From Tsuneonella mangrovi (GTDB lineage: Bacteria; Pseudomonadota; Alphaproteobacteria; Sphingomonadales; Sphingomonadaceae): a stretch of DNA of 64,000 nucleotides. Made by a program: the position numbers and the translations under genes. Shown here one piece after another: positions 17,622 to 24,676 of the stretch. Under the pieces are notes generated by a model. That model was not told the origin of the DNA. It made no database searches and saw only the letters and a list, made by a program, of their open reading frames with translations. The stretch covers positions 2,638,852-2,702,851 of the forward strand of contig NZ_CP022889.1 in assembly GCF_002269345.1 (NCBI RefSeq), read 5' to 3'. The stretch's first letter is position 1. Every line of letters starts with the position of its first letter.

Positions 17622-17846
17622 ATGGACCTGAACCTCGAATATGCCGCACACCAGCGTGCCCTCTTTGGCGCCGAGTCCGCGACGAGCCACGACGAACGGA
17701 TCGCGAAACTCGAAAAGGCCTCTCGTATTGCGAATAGAATCAGCGAGTTTCAGCACGGATTGGGCGCTGCAGCGGCCTGCGCCTGGAGCAATGCGCAGTT
17801 CGCCAAATCTGCTGCTCTCAGGGTGGAGTCAAGAACGACTATCTAA
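17622..17846 (+). CDS. Small unknown protein
   Basis: 74 residues from ATG 17622 with AGGAAA six bases upstream. It starts MDLNLEYAAHQRALFGAES and is helical and charged (SHDERIAKLEKASRIANRISEF), ending in an Ala-rich stretch. There is no membrane segment or recognisable domain. It lies between the IF-1 and CspA genes. The good ribosome site and amphipathic pattern favour a real gene; a family is not recognised. The 253 bp before it (17369-17621) hold only doubtful frames. Confidence 0.5.
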   Translation: MDLNLEYAAHQRALFGAESATSHDERIAKLEKASRIANRISEFQHGLGAAAACAWSNAQFAKSAALRVESRTTI

Positions 17847-18037
17847 CCCCAGCCGGACCTGCCATACAGATCTTGCTCTCGTTGAATTTCGACGGGTATC
17901 GACGCTTGGCGAAAAATTGGACCTTTCCGGTTTTCGCGCCTTCAATACGACGAACTCCTTTCAATTGACGACTTGACGCACGAACCCGGCCCGCAATTTC
18001 GCGGTCCGGCTACAAACGTTTCTTGAAAGGAAGCGAA

Positions 18038-18247
18038 ATGACAACCGGTACTGTAAAATTCTTCAATGCTGACAGGGGTTATGGCTTCATCCAGCCTGAC
18101 GACGGTTCCCCCGACAGCTTCGTGCATGTCACTGCCGTGCAGGCGGCAGGCATGACCACTCTTAACAAGGACCAGCGCCTCAATTTCGAGGTCGAGACCG
18201 GCCGAAACGGCAAGGTGAGTGCAGTTAACCTGTCTACCGCCGACTGA
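18038..18247 (+). CDS. Cold-shock protein, CspA family
   Basis: 69 residues: a single five-strand OB fold with RNP1 in GYGFIQPDDG and RNP2 in SFVHVTAV. AGGAA lies five bases before the ATG. It binds single-stranded RNA and DNA and melts RNA structure. The N-terminal MTTGTVKFFNADRGYGFI is the classic Csp opening. The roughly 190-bp leader before it may hold thermal control, as cold-shock mRNAs often do, but I could not identify a structure. A 15-pair hairpin follows the stop codon. Confidence 0.93.
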   Translation: MTTGTVKFFNADRGYGFIQPDDGSPDSFVHVTAVQAAGMTTLNKDQRLNFEVETGRNGKVSAVNLSTAD

Positions 18248-18260
18248 ACGGCCTGCCAGA

Positions 18261-18302
18261 GTCCCTCCTGCGTACTTGTGCGACCCGGTGCGTAGGAGGG
18301 AC
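18261..18302 (+). terminator. 15-pair hairpin after the CspA gene
   Basis: 18261-18275 (GTCCCTCCTGCGTAC) pairs with 18288-18302 (GTGCGTAGGAGGGAC) over all 15 positions if G-U pairs are allowed; the loop is 12 bases. No T run follows, so it may be a processing or stability structure instead of a simple terminator. A separate GGAGG for the next gene follows at 18330. Confidence 0.55.
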
Positions 18303-18341
18303 ACGCAGTCTTGATGAACAAACGTGTTTGGAGGCCAGGAC

Positions 18342-18563
18342 GTGAACCAGACTTTCGAGTTCTACGATGCCCGCGCAAGCGAAGCGGCTCACGAAGCTGA
18401 AGTGGCCACGCTTCAGAACGTCAAGGAGCGGCACCTTCGCGCCGAGAAGTCATGGCGAGAATTGGCGAACCAGGCCCGCAAATTAAAATTAGATCGCGCG
18501 AAGGCCGAATATGAGCGCGCTGCACGCCGTGAAGCAGAAACAGATTTTGGCAGCGAAAATTGA
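18342..18563 (+). CDS. Small charged helical protein
   Basis: 73 residues with a GTG start at 18342, chosen because GGAGG lies seven bases upstream. The sequence (MNQTFEFYDARASEAAHEAE, then KERHLRAEKSWRELANQAR) is strongly amphipathic and probably forms one long helix or coiled coil. There are no cysteines, signal or membrane segment. It lies 94 bp after cspA, past the hairpin. I recall similar tiny proteins near sphingomonad cold-shock genes, but no function is known. Confidence 0.6.
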   Translation: MNQTFEFYDARASEAAHEAEVATLQNVKERHLRAEKSWRELANQARKLKLDRAKAEYERAARREAETDFGSEN

Positions 18564-18848
18564 TCGAGCCCCCAGTGGTCAGTCCGCTTCGTGACCGACG
18601 GAGGTGTTCAACGCTCACCAATATTGCTTAACATGCAATCCTGTAGGGGCCGGCAGCATAGCGGCTATCGTCTTGCGCGGGAGCTGAGCTTGAAAAGGCC
18701 GAGCTATCCTCCTATTTAACCCAAAGCTCTCAGTCGAAATCGACGGTCCCGTGCTTCCCGCATAGTGAAGCCTTTTCCTTCAGTTCCGCCTCTTAGTCGC
18801 AGCTCGTTCAATCCTGACGGGCCGCAATTGCACTGGAAGGAACGACCG

Positions 18849-19100
18849 ATGACCTACTATGGCAGGATCAGGGTTTACGAAGCATCGACCGGCACCGGAA
18901 CTATCGCTCCCGAGCACGGCGGCGCGGTTATCTCATTTCAACAGTTGGCTCGTAGCGGCAGCTCGGGCGCACTGCTGGTGAGCGAGCGATACAGCTACGA
19001 GATCAATAATTCACATCCGGATTTGCGGGCAATTAATTTGAGGCGCGCGCCAGACCTTGACCAGATCAGGAAAGAGCAGGCTCGCAATCAGCGCGGCTGA
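18849..19100 (+). CDS. Degenerate cold-shock-domain protein
   Basis: 83 residues from ATG 18849 with AAGGA upstream. Aligned by eye with the CspA at 18038, GRIRVYEASTGTGTIAPEHG matches GTVKFFNADRGYGFIQPDDG in pattern, and the ending LRAINLR matches VSAVNLS. The aromatic residues of RNP1 (Tyr, Phe) are both threonine here, and RNP2 FVHV is VISF. The C-terminus adds a charged tail (APDLDQIRKEQARNQRG). I read it as a CSD paralogue that has lost the usual nucleic-acid stacking residues. The 285 bp before it contain no gene I can support. Confidence 0.65.
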   Translation: MTYYGRIRVYEASTGTGTIAPEHGGAVISFQQLARSGSSGALLVSERYSYEINNSHPDLRAINLRRAPDLDQIRKEQARNQRG

Positions 19101-19340
19101 TTAGCTGGTGTGACAGCTAGCAGATTTTCGCACGAGTTGGCCGCGCTTCAAATTTCAGATCGGCCAACGCTCGAAGATGTTGTCGCCAATCAACGGCAAA
19201 TCGGACGCGAAATCTGCACCAACTTGGATCGTGTAATGATGGGAAATCTCTGCCAAGTTTAAAGATCGTATCCAATCTAATCGATGCAAAAACCAGTCAT
19301 CAGAAATGCGTTGTAAACCTCTAAGGAACTGGAATTTCTC

Positions 19341-19613
19341 ATGAGCAATGACAAGACTAGTGCCCTAAGAGTATATTCGAGTAAGCGCCCAATTAAACAT
19401 CCTCTTCCACATCATAAGGCAGTTAGACAAGGCGGCATAGTTACGCTGGCCTTCCATGCGCTAGGTAAAGAAGCTGCGATCGCCTTCCTAAACACCGAAA
19501 ATGCCAAGCTTGGTGGTCGTCCCATCGCTTTGGCGACAGAAAGTGCTTCAGGCATGCATCAAGTGGAAAAGGAGTTGGAGCGCTTGTATTGCCGTCGCAC
19601 GACCAGAAAATAG
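19341..19613 (+). CDS. DUF2384-like (MbcA/ParS antitoxin C-domain) protein, orphan
   Basis: 90 residues. The second half, ALGKEAAIAFLNTENAKLGG followed by RPIALATESASGMHQVEKEL, follows the pattern of the MbcA/ParS/Xre toxin-binding domain (an LGGRPxxLATES turn then a helix). The usual N-terminal Xre helix-turn-helix is missing; only a basic lead (KRPIKHPLPHHKAVR) is present. Such antitoxins normally sit beside a RES-domain toxin; I see none here. It is therefore either an orphan antitoxin or a regulator. The 240 bp before it is AT-rich and empty. Confidence 0.55.
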   Translation: MSNDKTSALRVYSSKRPIKHPLPHHKAVRQGGIVTLAFHALGKEAAIAFLNTENAKLGGRPIALATESASGMHQVEKELERLYCRRTTRK

Positions 19614-19626
19614 GGAAATTGGCGGA

Positions 19627-19875
19627 TCATAGCTTGCCGGTCGGTTTGGAATACCCTTGTGTTCGTTCCTGTTCTTGCTGCTCCTCTTGAATTCTTGAAC
19701 CATTGACATCGAGGAGCCAGTGTCCGCTTTCCACCCCAAACGTGACCTGGCTGACAGTCAGCTTGTCACCCAAAACCGGACCAGCCGCTAACGACCCGAT
19801 ACGAGACGCCACGTGATCCGCTTGAAGAGACGCATAGGGGAGGATAACCACGCCCCATGAAGCTCGCGCGACCAC
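19627..19875 (-). CDS. Doubtful small frame, antisense
   Basis: 82 codons from a GTG at 19875; the first residues overlap the opposing gene at 19857. Composition is mildly protein-like (LTVSQVTFGVESGHWLLDVN then a Gln/Glu-rich tail). No clear ribosome site or known domain. It could be a decayed gene. One copy of a short dispersed repeat lies inside it, at 19721-19738, which argues against strong coding constraint. Confidence 0.25.
   Translation of the reverse strand: MVARASWGVVILPYASLQADHVASRIGSLAAGPVLGDKLTVSQVTFGVESGHWLLDVNGSRIQEEQQEQERTQGYSKPTGKL
19721..19738 (+). repeat. Short dispersed repeat, copy 1
   Basis: TGTCCGCTTTCCACCCCA (18 bases). It occurs again in the same orientation at 20402-20419, flanking the exported-protein gene at 19857. 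Confidence 0.7.
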
Positions 19876-20396
19876 TCATTGCTAGCGCTCTGATTGTTCT
19901 GGCTCCCGGAATAATGGCGAACAAATCCAGTCATGCCTCAACGAGCGCCAAGCATGTGATGGAGCGACTCAAGCTTGCAGACGCAGCGGTCTACGCGGAG
20001 AGGCTCTACAATGATCCAGACGAGTGGGGGTTTGTTACTGATCAGATCGCAACCGGGAAGCCCGATTGGCTTCAGGTTGCTTTAGAGCTCAAGCAGTATG
20101 CAGACGGCGGATATTCGGAAGAGCTTACCACCGATTTGGGGCTGGCCCTCTTGAATCGACCGTCCAATGTTTTGAGGTCGCTACAAGATCAAAGGGGACC
20201 AAAGAAGTTCTTGCTATACATCGTGTGCAGCGCGCCTATCCCTTCACCAGGCAAGAACTGGCTTATGCACTACAAGGTGCGAGCCATTGAGGCTGTCGAG
20301 AAAGTTCGTGATGCCGAACTGCAGATTGAAAGAGACGATTGCCTACAGGCACTGCGTAGTATCGACCTATCGCTTCCAGCGGACGCATATGAATAG
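19857..20396 (+). CDS. Exported or membrane-anchored unknown protein
   Basis: 179 residues. The N-terminus MKLARPLIASALIVLAPGIM looks like a signal peptide or anchor, and a Ser/His-rich SSHASTSAKH follows. The body is helical and acidic (RLYNDPDEWGFVTDQIATG, DWLQVALELKQYADGG), with ERDDCLQALRSIDLSLPADA at the end. I do not recognise the family. GC content is lower than the core genes nearby. It is bracketed by two direct copies of an 18-base repeat, which suggests an inserted cassette. Confidence 0.55.
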   Translation: MKLARPLIASALIVLAPGIMANKSSHASTSAKHVMERLKLADAAVYAERLYNDPDEWGFVTDQIATGKPDWLQVALELKQYADGGYSEELTTDLGLALLNRPSNVLRSLQDQRGPKKFLLYIVCSAPIPSPGKNWLMHYKVRAIEAVEKVRDAELQIERDDCLQALRSIDLSLPADAYE

Positions 20397-20401
20397 CCAA
20401 A

Positions 20402-20419
20402 TGTCCGCTTTCCACCCCA
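20402..20419 (+). repeat. Short dispersed repeat, copy 2
   Basis: A second identical copy of TGTCCGCTTTCCACCCCA, six bases after the stop of the exported-protein gene; it is followed by TTCCGGACGTT, which is absent after copy 1. Confidence 0.7.
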
Positions 20420-20465
20420 TTCCGGACGTTCAATCACGCAATTTCTAGGAGGCGAATTGCGCCCC

Positions 20466-21209
20466 CTAGTGTCCGGTCAGTGCGCGCATCCAGCTGAGCC
20501 AGAAACCGTCCTGGTAATATAACCACGATGCAAGCCATTCGTTCGCAAAAACCCAGCAGAAGGCGAAGATCCACGCCGGATGCAGCCTTCCGCGCGTCCG
20601 CAGGTCGTAGGCCGCCACCGCCAGCATCAACAGCAGGGTTCCGGGGTACGTTTCGAAATAGTAGCGCGCCACACCGTCACCCAGCCACTCGTAGAGCGGA
20701 TGATGGAGGATCCGGCTGAACCCCGGCTCGGTAATCGCGATCGACCCCATCAGCATCAGCCGCTTGTGCGTCGCGGGATCGCGGCGCAGCAGGTAGCCTG
20801 CGAACAGCAGCGGTACGCAGCCCAGTACGTTGGTGAACTGGGTACTCATGAATGTCAGGTTTCCCGGATCCGGGTCGGGCATCGCCTCGCGGGACATGAT
20901 CGCAACCATCGGCCCGGTAACGAGCATCAGCGGCAGAATCACCAGCGCCAGCCGCCCGAACCGCTTGTGGGTTTCGATGTTGCCGGTGCGCACCATCGTC
21001 ACTTGCCACACCAGCAACACGAGCCACGAACTGTAGGTTAGTGCATGGACGTGCACGTACCACGGATATTCCAGCGGGTTGAAACTGGCGCGCACCGCCA
21101 TGTCGTAGATGAAGCCGGACGCGATCGCGCCAAAGACGATTGCGGTGCACACAAGCACCGCCTTGCGATCGAGCCGATGGAACAAAGGAAACCGCGGACG
21201 GGTGGCCAT
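20466..21209 (-). CDS. Multi-pass membrane protein of unknown function
   Basis: 247 residues with about six or seven hydrophobic helices (for example AVLVCTAIVFGAIASGFIY, YSSWLVLLVWQVTMV, ALVILPLMLVTGPMVAIM, GTLLLMLAVAAYDL). Conserved-looking histidines sit at helix ends (YVHVHALTYSSW, ETHKRFG, ATHKRLMLMG), a pattern that might bind heme or a metal. This resembles DUF2306-like or cytochrome-like membrane families, but I cannot name one. It stands alone on the minus strand, 91 bp after the holin-like gene that precedes it on the same strand. Confidence 0.6.
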   Translation of the reverse strand: MATRPRFPLFHRLDRKAVLVCTAIVFGAIASGFIYDMAVRASFNPLEYPWYVHVHALTYSSWLVLLVWQVTMVRTGNIETHKRFGRLALVILPLMLVTGPMVAIMSREAMPDPDPGNLTFMSTQFTNVLGCVPLLFAGYLLRRDPATHKRLMLMGSIAITEPGFSRILHHPLYEWLGDGVARYYFETYPGTLLLMLAVAAYDLRTRGRLHPAWIFAFCWVFANEWLASWLYYQDGFWLSWMRALTGH

Positions 21210-21300
21210 GATCGGCTCTCCCTGCTTGTGCGCGGCCCAGATTGTTAGTTCTGCATTTTCCGAGATTTACGTCAAGTGGTAGCTGGTCGATTAGTGTGGG

Positions 21301-21714
21301 CTATTTGTCGGTCCCCTTTGCCTTCCCCCATTGCCGCGCTGCGGTGTAGCCGAGGTAGCCGGTGCCGAAGAGCGCATAGAGTGGCTCGGGCAGGCCGCCG
21401 AGGTAAGCGTTCATTCCGCTGGCGATGTCCTTCGCCGCGGCCGGGTTGAATGCGGCGAGCACGCCCATCGGCAATGCCCACAGGATCATCGCGTACATCA
21501 CGTAGAGGAAGCTGGGGCGGGCGCGGCTGGTCCACGGGTCGTTCGATTGTGCTTCGGCAACGATCGCAGAAAGCCGGGTCTGGATCGTCTGGAGTTCCTG
21601 CGTGCCCTGCAGTTCGATCAGCGCGAGCTTGGCCTTGGCCTGGGCTTCCTTGTCGGGGATGATCTTGTCGATGAGCGAGGAAATCGGGCCGATCAGGGCT
21701 TCGAGAATGGGCAT
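21301..21714 (-). CDS. Holin, three-transmembrane GTA/phage type
   Basis: 137 residues. It starts MPILEALIGPISSLIDKIIP, then a charged helix (KEAQAKAKLALIELQGTQEL), the segment SNDPWTSRARPSFLYVMYAM, and further membrane helices. This is the layout of the 3TM holins of gene transfer agents and related prophages. It would make holes for endolysin release. No capsid, tail or lysin genes are adjacent, so it is an isolated GTA-like or relict gene. Confidence 0.75.
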   Translation of the reverse strand: MPILEALIGPISSLIDKIIPDKEAQAKAKLALIELQGTQELQTIQTRLSAIVAEAQSNDPWTSRARPSFLYVMYAMILWALPMGVLAAFNPAAAKDIASGMNAYLGGLPEPLYALFGTGYLGYTAARQWGKAKGTDK

Positions 21715-21861
21715 GGGGCGCTCCCGCAGAGAGATGATTCGTGCGATTAATTATCCAAATAGGTTCATGTAGGAAAGAAAATGAACCGAAAAGATTGGAG
21801 TTTGACACTTGCGCAGAGCCAGCGCAGAACCGCGCCGAACGAGGGGGAAGCACTCACCGCC

Positions 21862-23643
21862 ATGCGAATTGCCACATGGATCGCCGTTGCCGCGCTGTGC
21901 TTCGCCGCGCCGGTTTTGGCGCAGGATGCCCCTACTGATGCCACTACCGCAAAGCCATCTGCTGCCGACGCCGCGCTGACGAAACTCTATACCGATTACT
22001 GGAAGTGGCAGGTCGCCGACCAGGGCCTGATCGAAAACCCCGACGGCACCACCGAGCAAGGTCCGACGATCCCGTCGGTCACCCCGCTAGCAGAGCGCGC
22101 GCGGGCGGCGAAAGCGAAGGAATACCTCGCACGGCTCGATGCGATCGATCCAGCGCAGCTCTCGCCCGTCCAGCACGACAATGCCGATGTGTTGCGCGCC
22201 CTGCTGCAGGAGCGGATCGGCGAGGCAAAGTTTTCCGAATGGGAGATGCCGTTCAATTCGGATTCGAATTTCTGGACCTACTGGGATTCGTCCGACGGCT
22301 TTCGTACGGTCAAGGAATACGACGACTACATCGCCCGGATGCAGGCGTTGCCGCGCTTCTTCGCGCAGGAAATCGCCAACGCGCGCGCCGGGCTCGCCCG
22401 CGGATTCTCGGTGCCGCAAGTGACGCTCAAGGGCCGCGATGCGAGCCTGGCGGTGTTCGTGGTCGACGATCCGGAGAAGAGTCCGTTCTGGGCCGCTTTC
22501 GATCGGATGCCTGCGCAGTTTTCGGATGCCGACAAGGCACGCCTTGAATCGGAGGGCCGAGCGGCGATAATGGACGACGTCACACCAGCCTACCAAAACC
22601 TGCTGGCGTTCCTGCGCGACGAGTACATTCCCCACGCCCGGACCACGCTCGCCGCCGAAGCGATGCCCGACGGCAAGGCGTATTACCGCCAGCAGATCCG
22701 CCAATACACCACGCTCGACCTGACGCCGGAGCAGATCCACCGGATCGGGCTCGACGAAGTGGCGAGTATCGAAGCAAAGATGCACGGCATCATGGCTGAG
22801 ATGGGCTTCGAAGGGACGATTGCCGAGTTCAACGAGCATTTGCGGAGCGACCCGCAGTACATCGCCAAGACGTCCGACCAATTGATGGGAGTATCGGCCT
22901 ACACCGCGAAGCGGGTCGACGGGCAGATCGCCAACTTCTTCGGGTTCCTGCCGCGCCACCGGTTTACCATCGTGCCGGTGCCGCCTGCGCTCGCGCCGTT
23001 CTATACCTCGGGCCGGGGCGGCTACACCGCGTGCATGATGAACACCTACGACCTGCCGGCTCGCCCGCTGTACAACATTCCCGTGCTGACGATGCACGAA
23101 TGCGAACCGGGGCACAGTTTCCAGATGGCGTTTCAGGCCGAAGTAGGCGGCGATATCCCGCCGTTCCGCCGCAACGTCTATTTCTCCGGCATGGGCGAGG
23201 GCTGGGGGCTCTACAGCGAATATCTCGGCAACGAGATGGGCATCTATCGCACGCCCGAGGAGCGCTTCGGGCAGCTCAGCTATTCGATGTGGCGCGCCGC
23301 GCGGCTGGTGATCGATACCGGCATCCACCACTACGGCTGGAGCCGCGAACAGGCGATCGCCTACCTTGCCGACCGCACCGCGCTCTCGCGCCATGAAGTC
23401 GAAACCGAGGTCGATCGGTACATCTCGTGGCCGGGACAGGCGCTGGCTTACAAGCTGGGCGAGATGACGATCCTGCGGATGCGTGCGAAGGCGGAAAAGG
23501 CGCTTGGAACGAAATTCGATATTCGCAAGTTCCACGATATCGTGCTGTCGCTCGGCTCGGTACCTTTGCCGACGCTCGAAAGACGGGTAAACGCGTTCAT
23601 TGCCGACGGCGGGCAGGGCCTGCCGGGCGTGAAGTACAACTGA
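21862..23643 (+). CDS. DUF885 family exported probable metallopeptidase
   Basis: 593 residues from MRIATWIAVAALCFAAP, with a signal peptide ending near VLAQDAPT. The conserved motif is TMHECEPGHSFQMAF (about residues 412-426), the zinc-binding HExxPGH pattern of DUF885. It is followed by GEGWGLYSEYLG, with the likely third ligand. The protein is otherwise helical. The family is thought to act as periplasmic carboxypeptidases or peptidases; the substrate is unknown. I reject the upstream start at 21781 because it places 27 polar residues before the signal. A LacI gene follows within 10 bp. Confidence 0.85.
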   Translation: MRIATWIAVAALCFAAPVLAQDAPTDATTAKPSAADAALTKLYTDYWKWQVADQGLIENPDGTTEQGPTIPSVTPLAERARAAKAKEYLARLDAIDPAQLSPVQHDNADVLRALLQERIGEAKFSEWEMPFNSDSNFWTYWDSSDGFRTVKEYDDYIARMQALPRFFAQEIANARAGLARGFSVPQVTLKGRDASLAVFVVDDPEKSPFWAAFDRMPAQFSDADKARLESEGRAAIMDDVTPAYQNLLAFLRDEYIPHARTTLAAEAMPDGKAYYRQQIRQYTTLDLTPEQIHRIGLDEVASIEAKMHGIMAEMGFEGTIAEFNEHLRSDPQYIAKTSDQLMGVSAYTAKRVDGQIANFFGFLPRHRFTIVPVPPALAPFYTSGRGGYTACMMNTYDLPARPLYNIPVLTMHECEPGHSFQMAFQAEVGGDIPPFRRNVYFSGMGEGWGLYSEYLGNEMGIYRTPEERFGQLSYSMWRAARLVIDTGIHHYGWSREQAIAYLADRTALSRHEVETEVDRYISWPGQALAYKLGEMTILRMRAKAEKALGTKFDIRKFHDIVLSLGSVPLPTLERRVNAFIADGGQGLPGVKYN

Positions 23644-23650
23644 GGATGTG

Positions 23651-24676
23651 ATGGGGCGGGGCCGGGTAACTTCGATCGACGTTGCGGAAGCGGCAGGCGT
23701 CAGCCAGTCGACCGTCAGCCGTGCGCTTGCCGGTTCGCCCGCGATCACGCCCGAGACACGGATGCGGGTGGAGCAGGCCGCGCGCGACCTAGGTTATCAC
23801 ATCGATGCGCGTGCGGCACGATTGCGTAGCGGGCGGACGGGTACGCTGGCGATCGTGGTCGTCGGGCGCAGCGGCTACGACCCGACGCGGGTGAGCGCCT
23901 TCCACTACGCGCTTCTCGGCAGCACCTGCGCTGCCGCCGCCGATCGCGGGTACCAGTCGCTGGTTTCGTTCCAGTCCGAAGACGAGCACTATTCGTGGAA
24001 TTTCGTCGCCAGCGGTCAGGCCGACGGGCTGGTGGTGATGGGCACGAGCGTCAACCGCGCCGCGTGGGCCGACCTCGAAGAGGCAGGGCCGCAGGGCCCG
24101 TGCGTGTTCTGGGGGGCACCGTTTGACGACGGGCGCTGGGTACGTGCGGAAAATCGCGCCGGCGCGCGGATCGCGGTCGAGCGGTTGCTGGCGGCTGGCT
24201 ATCGGCGGATCGCATTCGTCGGCACGGTCGATGCGATCCACCCGCAGTTCGCCGAACGGTACGCAGGCTATCGCGATGCGCTGGTGGCGGCAGGCTTGGA
24301 ACCGGCCGAGCCGTATCGCGCTGACGGTGACGACCGGGTCGAAGCGGGTCGCAGGGCGGCGGCGGATTTGCTGGCGCAGCGCGATCGACCCGACGGCATC
24401 TTCGCCGCGAACGACGCGCTTGCACTTGGCGTGCTCGAGCAGCTCGGGCGTGACGGAATCATCGTGCCGGACGATGTCGGAGTCGTCGGGTTCGACGGGC
24501 TCGCCGCTGGCGAGCACGCGCATCCCCCGCTCACCACGATCGAGCCGGACTTCGCCGAAGCGGGCAGGGTGCTGGTCGCCCATGTTTGCGGCGATGAAGA
24601 CGAATTGCCCGAAGTGCCGCGCCGGGTGCCGGTGCGGCTGGTCGAGCGCGGCAGCGTACGCCCGGCGAAACGCTAG
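23651..24676 (+). CDS. LacI-family transcriptional regulator
   Basis: 341 residues from ATG 23651 with GAGG five bases upstream. The N-terminal helix-turn-helix VTSIDVAEAAGVSQSTVSRA is the LacI signature, with the ARLRSGRTG hinge after it. The periplasmic-binding-like effector domain runs from about 60 to the end. It starts 7 bp after the DUF885 gene but converges on the halogenase/GH operon and shares its CTAG stop with halogenase B. It may regulate that sugar locus. The effector cannot be read from the sequence. Confidence 0.88.
   Translation: MGRGRVTSIDVAEAAGVSQSTVSRALAGSPAITPETRMRVEQAARDLGYHIDARAARLRSGRTGTLAIVVVGRSGYDPTRVSAFHYALLGSTCAAAADRGYQSLVSFQSEDEHYSWNFVASGQADGLVVMGTSVNRAAWADLEEAGPQGPCVFWGAPFDDGRWVRAENRAGARIAVERLLAAGYRRIAFVGTVDAIHPQFAERYAGYRDALVAAGLEPAEPYRADGDDRVEAGRRAAADLLAQRDRPDGIFAANDALALGVLEQLGRDGIIVPDDVGVVGFDGLAAGEHAHPPLTTIEPDFAEAGRVLVAHVCGDEDELPEVPRRVPVRLVERGSVRPAKR

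Noticed and set aside
17374..17631. 85-codon frame between IF-1 and the small protein
   Set aside because: No ribosome site and no structured composition; it also overlaps the better supported start at 17622.
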